DNA of 64,000 bases from Citrus sinensis (lineage: Eukaryota; Streptophyta; Magnoliopsida; Sapindales; Rutaceae), in the NCBI RefSeq assembly GCF_022201045.2, contig NC_068560.1, forward strand, positions 35,117,001 through 35,181,000. Reading direction: 5' to 3'. Of the stretch, positions 62,201-64,000 are shown one piece after another. The notes under the pieces were generated by a model, which was given only the letters and a program-made list of their open reading frames with translations, did no database searches and was not told where the DNA came from. Each line of letters opens with the position of its first letter. The stretch's first letter is position 1. A program made the translations under genes and the position numbers.

Positions 62201-63677
62201 AAAAGGCTGTGTGTGATAAATTTTAAATTTCAAATGGGATACACTATAAATTAGATTGCCTCTTGAAACCTTAAAATAGTAATACAAGTAAAAAATATTC
62301 TCCTCAATAATATCTGAGTTTCAAAATTTTCCATATTTGCCATCATAAAAGGAAAAATTAGAGCAACTTTTGTCAAACCGCAATGCCAAAATATTCTACT
62401 AAAATAACATCTGTAAATTTAGATACAAGCCCCAATTTACCTCTTTGAGCAGCATTACAATTATCCTCTTCCTGAAGCTTGCGTCGATAATCTTGTTCAA
62501 ATCTGTCCAGGGCATGCAATTCATGATATAATTCCTGTAACCAAAAACATTTCCACTCTGCTTTAGTAAGACTCAGGCATAACATCAACACAGTGTCAAG
62601 AACACAGCTCATGTCTTCCAAATGAATGTAAATGAAAGGAGGGGGGGGGGGGAGGAAGAAGATAATACTTGGAAATTGGACTTAAGGGATAAAAGGATTA
62701 AGATGACCTCAGAAGCACCGAATAGAAAAGTCCCCTAAATTCAAAATCTGAAATCAAAATTATTTATCTTAAGAAAGAAACTAAAGACAATTCCATAATA
62801 GGAATGAGAACAATTCCATGGACTGTTTACATAGGCAATTACAAAGAATAAATAAGATCACAACCGCCATGAAATTTTAAAAAGCTTTCCACCCTAGAGA
62901 TGCAGCATTATCTAGCAACCACTAGGGCAAATTACTCACAGCTGTATACTGAACCAAAGTCATCAATTGATCCATTATTGTCCTTGCTTCTTCCTTCAGT
63001 TGATTTTGTGGGGTAAGTTCTGAACCCAGCCTAAAAGTCATAAAGACGGCACAAGAAAGAACATAAGAGCCTAATAACAGATGCTCTAGAGAATATAAAC
63101 TTAACTAGGCAAGATGTAATTTGATTACTTTGCAAAATATCGATCCAAGTTGTGTAACTGAGGATCTTCACAACGATTTCCAAATCGTACCACTTCTCCA
63201 GAGAAAACTTTCAATTCTTCTCTGTCAAAACAATAAAACAACATGATCTATATTTTTACTTTTCCCATACTGATTGAAAATATACCCAATATATTATCTC
63301 ATTAGCAAAAGATATTTTCTTAACAACATAGCTTATTTTTGTATTATCCACCTCTTATCAGCAGCAGCAATTCTCAGCAACTCGTCCATATCTCTGGAAA
63401 TTAAATTTTGAACCCCTTCTGAAGGAAGCACAACTTCTTTTAGATGTTTAATGTTCTCCTTTGAGAGGGATTGCATCAAATTGGCACCCTTGACGATAGT
63501 GTTTGCGACTTCAAAAGCCAAAATTGTAATTTTATTCCCTTTTGTTGTCACGCCTGAGGTAAATCCACTGCCGAGGTTCAAACTGGTCATGCTACTACCA
63601 AGAGTGTCTAAAACATCCACTGCTTTCCCAAGCCCAACTGTACCAGCTCTGCCCAAAAGAGAGCTCACTTCGGAAAC
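59257..63677 (-). CDS. PSI1: PSI1-like protein with DUF3475 and DUF668, 5' part outside window
   Basis: Eleven exons visible on the minus strand: 63677-63352, 63221-63129, 63030-62940, 62534-62441, 61837-61740, 61405-61336, 61043-60940, 60552-60436, 60285-60209, 59901-59857 and 59770-59257. All are in phase and encode the last 542 residues. The first visible exon opens with an acceptor (TTTTTTAG) at 63679, so the true N-terminus, probably about 110 residues, lies beyond 64000. PSK SIMULATOR 1 (At1g34320, from memory) promotes growth together with phytosulfokine signalling and is predicted to be membrane-anchored by N-myristoylation. DUF3475 is seen in [23 protein letters not shown]...[11 protein letters not shown] coiled-coil middle follows, then DUF668 with [33 protein letters not shown] and [26 protein letters not shown]. 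The tail is rich in Ser, Pro and Lys with SP/TP sites. Confidence 0.9.
62641..62652. repeat. Poly-G run in an intron
   Basis: A run of about twelve G residues on the + strand (poly-C in the sense of the PSI1-like transcript), about 100 bp upstream of the exon that begins at 62534. Unusual in this AT-rich DNA and prone to sequencing or replication slippage. Confidence 0.8.
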
Positions 63678-63679
63678 CT

Positions 63680-64000
63680 AAAAAATAAAATTAACCGAAA
63701 TTAATTTAAATCAGCAATTTCACATTAAAAAGACCATACCTTGAAATTTCTACATTAAGTGGCACAACATTCTGAAGAAATCACCACCAAAATATTTCAA
63801 ATAAGCCATTAGAGGACATAGTCCAAGTTCAAAAAGACTTATTTAATAGAAATGCGAAGCAAAGGTCCTATTAATTCATCAAGAACATTAAACAGTAGAA
63901 TATAGCATTCAGCTAAAGAATAAATCCGTTTGTGATATAGGCTCCTAGTATGAGCAGAAAGACAAGCAAGTAGTTCGCAATTCCTATATGTTGCTCTTAT
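63680..64000 (-). other. Intron of the PSI1-like gene up to the window edge
   Basis: AT-rich sequence before the acceptor at 63679-63678, with no exon recognisable in it. The next exon upstream should hold the N-terminus and lie outside the window. Confidence 0.55.

Noticed and set aside
1-64000. CRISPR arrays, operons, ribosome binding sites, rRNA
   Set aside because: The window is plant nuclear DNA with spliced genes. The tandem repeats seen lack the regular repeat-spacer pattern of CRISPR and no rRNA core sequence was noticed.

Overview
This is a stretch of a eudicot nuclear genome. It is AT-rich, has GT-AG introns with T-rich acceptors, long AT-rich intergenic DNA, and plant-only families (plastid pyruvate dehydrogenase E2, PYG7, STOP1, GRAS, PS1, PSI1, sucrose transporter). 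The protein sequences feel Citrus/Sapindales-like, but that is an impression, not a test. I rebuilt exons by hand from splice sites and reading phase. Nine of the ten genes are complete; the tenth runs off the right edge.

Layout from left to right. A leucine-rich-repeat receptor with a degenerate kinase domain (2.6-5.7 kb, +) converges on the plastid E2 gene (6.5-9.4 kb, -). A repeat-rich gap follows (9.4-12.2 kb), with a diverged LTR-like direct-repeat pair and two tandem arrays. Next come an organelle-type 5'-3' exonuclease (12.2-14.4 kb, +), the photosystem I assembly TPR protein PYG7 (15.4-18.3 kb, +) and the zinc-finger regulator STOP1 (21.9-23.4 kb, +). A Mutator-like non-autonomous element lies just 3' of STOP1. 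Then come PARALLEL SPINDLE 1-like (25.1-28.7 kb, -), a 5 kb Ty3/gypsy chromovirus with matching 261-bp LTRs (29.0-33.9 kb), a TMEM18-like gene (34.5-35.9 kb, -), a GRAS transcription factor of RAD1/NSP2 type (37.3-38.7 kb, -), an EMB8-like alpha/beta hydrolase (43.1-48.0 kb, -), a SUT1/SUC2-type sucrose transporter (51.2-54.0 kb, -), and a PSI1-like DUF3475/DUF668 protein (59.3 to beyond 64 kb, -).

From memory of Arabidopsis loci, seven of these match one short segment of chromosome 1 (At1g34320 to At1g34430). PYG7 and SUC2 match the neighbouring pair At1g22700/At1g22710. The window therefore looks like an ancestral order that Arabidopsis split between two regions. The genes are not an operon and have unrelated jobs: plastid metabolism and assembly, acid/aluminium tolerance, meiosis, sugar loading and growth signalling.

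The most interesting observations are two small structural changes inside host genes. In the PS1-like gene, a 23-bp poly-A insertion with a 15-bp target duplication appears to have created the 3' splice site now needed for exon 3. In the hydrolase gene, a 90-bp tandem duplication copied an exon with its donor site, giving two in-frame donors 90 nt apart.
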